Part shown: in pieces, positions 14,537 to 16,229 of the stretch
Layout of the letters: each line of letters begins with the position of its first letter
Position numbering within the stretch: position 1 is the first letter of the stretch
Source of the DNA: Lutibacter sp. UBA4458
GTDB taxonomy: Bacteria > Bacteroidota > Bacteroidia > Flavobacteriales > Flavobacteriaceae
NCBI GenBank assembly: GCA_002390165.1
Contig: DGOU01000207.1
Location: 4,139-20,367, forward strand
DNA: 16,229 bases
Reading direction: 5' to 3'
Translations under genes and position numbers: made by a program
The notes under the pieces: generated by a model
Told to the model about the DNA's origin: nothing
Database searches by the model: none
What the model saw: the letters and a program-made list of their open reading frames with translations, nothing else

Positions 14537-15313
14537 ATGTGGTTTAAAATTAAACTATACATTCTTTTTTTATTAAAATCTACCAATAAGCATGGGGTAC
14601 ATTCTCCATTTGTGTTTAGTTTAATTACTAAATGTTTTAATAAAAAGACTTCAACAAGTAAGAAAAAAGAGTTTTTTAAAGTCAAAAAATGGCTTTTAAA
14701 GGATAAAACAATAATTCAAGTAAATGACTTTGGTAACGGTTCAAAAGTATTTAAAACCAATAAAAGAAAAGTTTGCGATATAGCAAAAGTTGCAGGAATA
14801 AGAAACAAAAATGCTTTGTTATTAATTAGGTTGGTAAATTATTTTAAACCTAAAACTATTTTAGAAATAGGAACATCGGTTGGTTTAAGTACTTCAGCAC
14901 TAAGCATTGGAAATAAATATTCTGATATAATTACTTTAGAAGGTTGCCCGAATACCGCTAATTCTGCAAAAAAATTATTTGAGAAATTTAATTTTTTAAA
15001 CATTAAAGTAATTACCGGTGAATTTGATAAAACTTTACCTAACCTAATAAACAATCAAACTTTTGATTTTATTTTTTTCGATGGAAATCACACCAAACAA
15101 GCTACGCTAAAATACTTTACTACTTGCCTAACTAACATTAATAACGATACTGTTTTTATTTTTGATGATATTCATTTAACTAAAGAAATGTACCAAGCGT
15201 GGAATATAGTAAAAGAGCATCCCAAAGTAACCGTAACTATAGATACTTTTTATTGGGGAATTGTTTTTTTTAGAAAGGAACAAGCGAAACAACATTTTAC
15301 TATTAGAATTTAA
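14537..15313 (+). CDS. Class I SAM-dependent methyltransferase (O-methyltransferase-like)
   Basis: A 258-residue protein with a Rossmann-type SAM-binding core. Motif I is I-L-E-I-G-T-S-V-G-L-S-T (108-119), the acidic ribose-binding position is in I-I-T-L-E-G (131-136), and later strands show F-I-F-F-D-G-N-H (178-185) and F-I-F-D-D-I-H (207-213). The E-I-G-T-S-x-G and F-D-G-N-H pattern resembles the catechol O-methyltransferase-like Methyltransf_24 group. The aspartates (182, 210, 211) would be metal-binding positions in true O-methyltransferases. The N-terminal N-K-H-G-V-H-S-P-F-V-F (17-27) is unusual for that group and looks like a flavobacterial lineage feature. The substrate is unknown. 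It is followed after 30 bp by the adenosyltransferase, with which it is probably co-transcribed. Confidence 0.82.
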   Translation: MWFKIKLYILFLLKSTNKHGVHSPFVFSLITKCFNKKTSTSKKKEFFKVKKWLLKDKTIIQVNDFGNGSKVFKTNKRKVCDIAKVAGIRNKNALLLIRLVNYFKPKTILEIGTSVGLSTSALSIGNKYSDIITLEGCPNTANSAKKLFEKFNFLNIKVITGEFDKTLPNLINNQTFDFIFFDGNHTKQATLKYFTTCLTNINNDTVFIFDDIHLTKEMYQAWNIVKEHPKVTVTIDTFYWGIVFFRKEQAKQHFTIRI

Positions 15314-15343
15314 GTTCCACAATAATTTATTTAAATTTACATC

Positions 15344-15916
15344 ATGAAAATTTATACAAAAACTGGCGATAAAGGAAAAACTGCTCTTTTTGGAGGAGAA
15401 AGAGTTCCAAAACATCATATTAGAATTGAAGCTTACGGCACCGTAGATGAGTTAAATTCTTTTATTGGTTTAATTAGAGATCAAAAAATTGACCAACCAA
15501 CCATAAACACGCTATTAAAAATTCAAACCGAATTATTTACTTTAGGTTCTATGTTGGCAACACCGCCAAACAAAGAAAAATTAAAAAGTGGAAAAGATCG
15601 CCTTAATATCCCCAAACTTAATAACGACGCTGTTATTTTTCTTGAAAATGAAATAGATAGCATAAATAAATCATTGCCAACCATGACTCATTTTATTCTA
15701 CCAGGCGGTCATCCAGTGGTTTCTTATTGCCACATAGCAAGAGCCGTTTGTAGAAGATCTGAGCGAATTTGCACCCAATTAAATGAAGAGGTTTCTATAA
15801 ACGATTTAATAATTATTTATTTAAATAGATTGTCCGATTACCTATTTACATTAGCTCGAAAATTTTCTGCAGATTTTAATGTAGATGAAATAAAATGGTT
15901 GCCAGAAAAATATTAA
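15344..15916 (+). CDS. pduO: PduO-type cob(I)alamin adenosyltransferase
   Basis: Transfers the adenosyl group of ATP to cob(I)alamin, making adenosylcobalamin, the cofactor of enzymes such as methylmalonyl-CoA mutase. A 190-residue protein, normal for the family, forming a five-helix bundle and usually a trimer. Motifs: T-K-T-G-D-K-G-K-T-A-L-F-G-G (5-18), the N-terminal ATP-binding segment; E-A-Y-G-T-V-D-E-L-N-S (29-39); L-P-G-G (119-122) and A-R-A-V-C-R-R-S-E-R (132-141) with the ATP/cobalamin-site arginines and glutamate; N-R-L-S-D-Y-L-F (161-168). All conserved elements appear intact. No other cobalamin gene or B12 riboswitch was found nearby, so it may serve salvage of imported corrinoids. 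No convincing promoter lies in the 30-bp gap upstream, suggesting an operon with the methyltransferase. Confidence 0.94.
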   Translation: MKIYTKTGDKGKTALFGGERVPKHHIRIEAYGTVDELNSFIGLIRDQKIDQPTINTLLKIQTELFTLGSMLATPPNKEKLKSGKDRLNIPKLNNDAVIFLENEIDSINKSLPTMTHFILPGGHPVVSYCHIARAVCRRSERICTQLNEEVSINDLIIIYLNRLSDYLFTLARKFSADFNVDEIKWLPEKY

Positions 15917-15949
15917 TTAATAATATTTAATTAAAATTTCAAAAAACAC

Positions 15950-15979
15950 TTGTTTTATTAAGTAAAAAAATTATTTTTG
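15950..15979 (+). promoter_or_regulatory. Promoter of the DUF2795 gene (TTG-N19-TATTTTTG)
   Basis: TTG (15950-15952), a 19-nt spacer, and TATTTTTG (15972-15979) fully match the Bacteroidota consensus. Together with the 53-aa ORF promoter this is the best match in the window. The ATG is at 16004, giving a leader of about 17-20 nt. Confidence 0.65.
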
Positions 15980-16003
15980 CAAAAAAATTAATACTAGAAA
16001 ATT

Positions 16004-16225
16004 ATGTATTGGACTTTAGAATTGGCATCTTATTTATCAGATGCACCTTGGCCGGCAAAAAAAGATGAGTTGATTGATTATGCAATAAGAACTGGTGCTC
16101 CGTTAGAAGTTGTTGAAAATTTACAAGATATTGAAGATGATGAGGAGAACTTTGATTCCATTCTTGAAATTTGGCCTGATTATCCTTCCCAAGAAGATTA
16201 CTTGTGGAACGAGGATGAATATTAA
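16004..16225 (+). CDS. DUF2795 family protein, very acidic
   Basis: A 73-residue protein without signal peptide or membrane segment. Residues 6-40 carry the DUF2795 pattern: L-A-S-Y-L-S, W-P-A-K-K-D-E-L-I-D-Y-A, then G-A-P-L-E-V-V-E-N-L. The family is a small helical domain of unknown function. The C-terminal half is unusually acidic (I-E-D-D-E-E-N-F-D and a final N-E-D-E-Y): 21 Asp/Glu against three Lys/Arg in the whole protein. It has its own strong promoter and high-quality start, so it is probably well expressed. It could be a nucleic-acid mimic or a partner-binding protein, but that is speculation. It is complete; the window ends 4 nt after its stop. Confidence 0.85.
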   Translation: MYWTLELASYLSDAPWPAKKDELIDYAIRTGAPLEVVENLQDIEDDEENFDSILEIWPDYPSQEDYLWNEDEY

Positions 16226-16229
16226 TAAA

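Noticed and set aside
14464..14685. Minus-strand reading frame of 73 codons covering the wza-methyltransferase divergent region
   Set aside because: It is antisense to the methyltransferase gene and both flanking promoters, and its composition shows no protein-like pattern.
15314..15343. B12 riboswitch before the adenosyltransferase
   Set aside because: The gap is only 30 nt, too short for a cobalamin riboswitch, and no B12 box was seen.
15913..15934. TTAATTAA-N6-TTAATTAA at the adenosyltransferase stop as a terminator
   Set aside because: The stem is only A-T pairs and is not followed by a T-run; such repeats are expected in this AT-rich DNA.
1..16229. Mobile element, CRISPR, prophage or genomic island
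   Set aside because: No transposase, integrase, phage gene, spaced direct repeats or tRNA were seen, and base composition looks uniform by eye.

Overview
The window is AT-rich DNA from a member of the Bacteroidota, most likely the family Flavobacteriaceae. Four observations support this. Most genes have the Bacteroidota sigma factor -10 element TAnnTTTG upstream. Shine-Dalgarno sequences are absent. Two outer-membrane proteins pair a carboxypeptidase-D-like domain or its matching barrel with a TonB-receptor-type fold and end in the same F-T-Y-R-F-N-Q signature. The polysaccharide kinase also has the sequence style of this group. No rRNA, tRNA, CRISPR array, insertion sequence or phage gene was seen. 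The content is mainly chromosomal core metabolism and cell envelope.

Layout. Positions 1-3996 (+) hold the 3' part of one TonB-receptor-like barrel gene, an ArsC-family reductase, and a complete second barrel gene paralogous to the first. The second has an unusual upstream region with three phased TTAAC boxes. A strong two-sided terminator (3998-4027) follows. It is shared with a previously hidden 53-codon membrane-protein ORF on the minus strand (4045-4206), which has a near-ideal promoter. Class II fumarase (fumC, +) follows, ending in two hairpins. Convergent to it lies a small lipoprotein gene (-), whose promoter spacer is a run of 16 T.

Positions 6541-9822 (-) are the acetate operon pta-ackA (acetyl-CoA to acetyl phosphate to acetate plus ATP). 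Divergent from it is hutI (+), histidine catabolism, with two inverted repeats in the shared 154-bp control region. hutI overlaps tail-to-tail by 4 bp with the wza-wzc pair (-), a polysaccharide export lipoprotein and a chain-length tyrosine autokinase. Divergent from wza is a two-gene + strand unit: a SAM-dependent methyltransferase and a PduO-type cobalamin adenosyltransferase. A very acidic DUF2795 protein with its own promoter ends the window.

How it fits together. fumC, pta-ackA and hutI are central carbon and nitrogen metabolism. wza-wzc, the two barrels and the lipoprotein are envelope functions. Promoter placement suggests three operons (pta-ackA, wza-wzc, methyltransferase-adenosyltransferase) and single-gene units elsewhere. 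I see no clear new defence or mobile system. The most interesting items are the hidden small membrane ORF, the phased TTAAC boxes, the T16 tract and the hutI palindromes.
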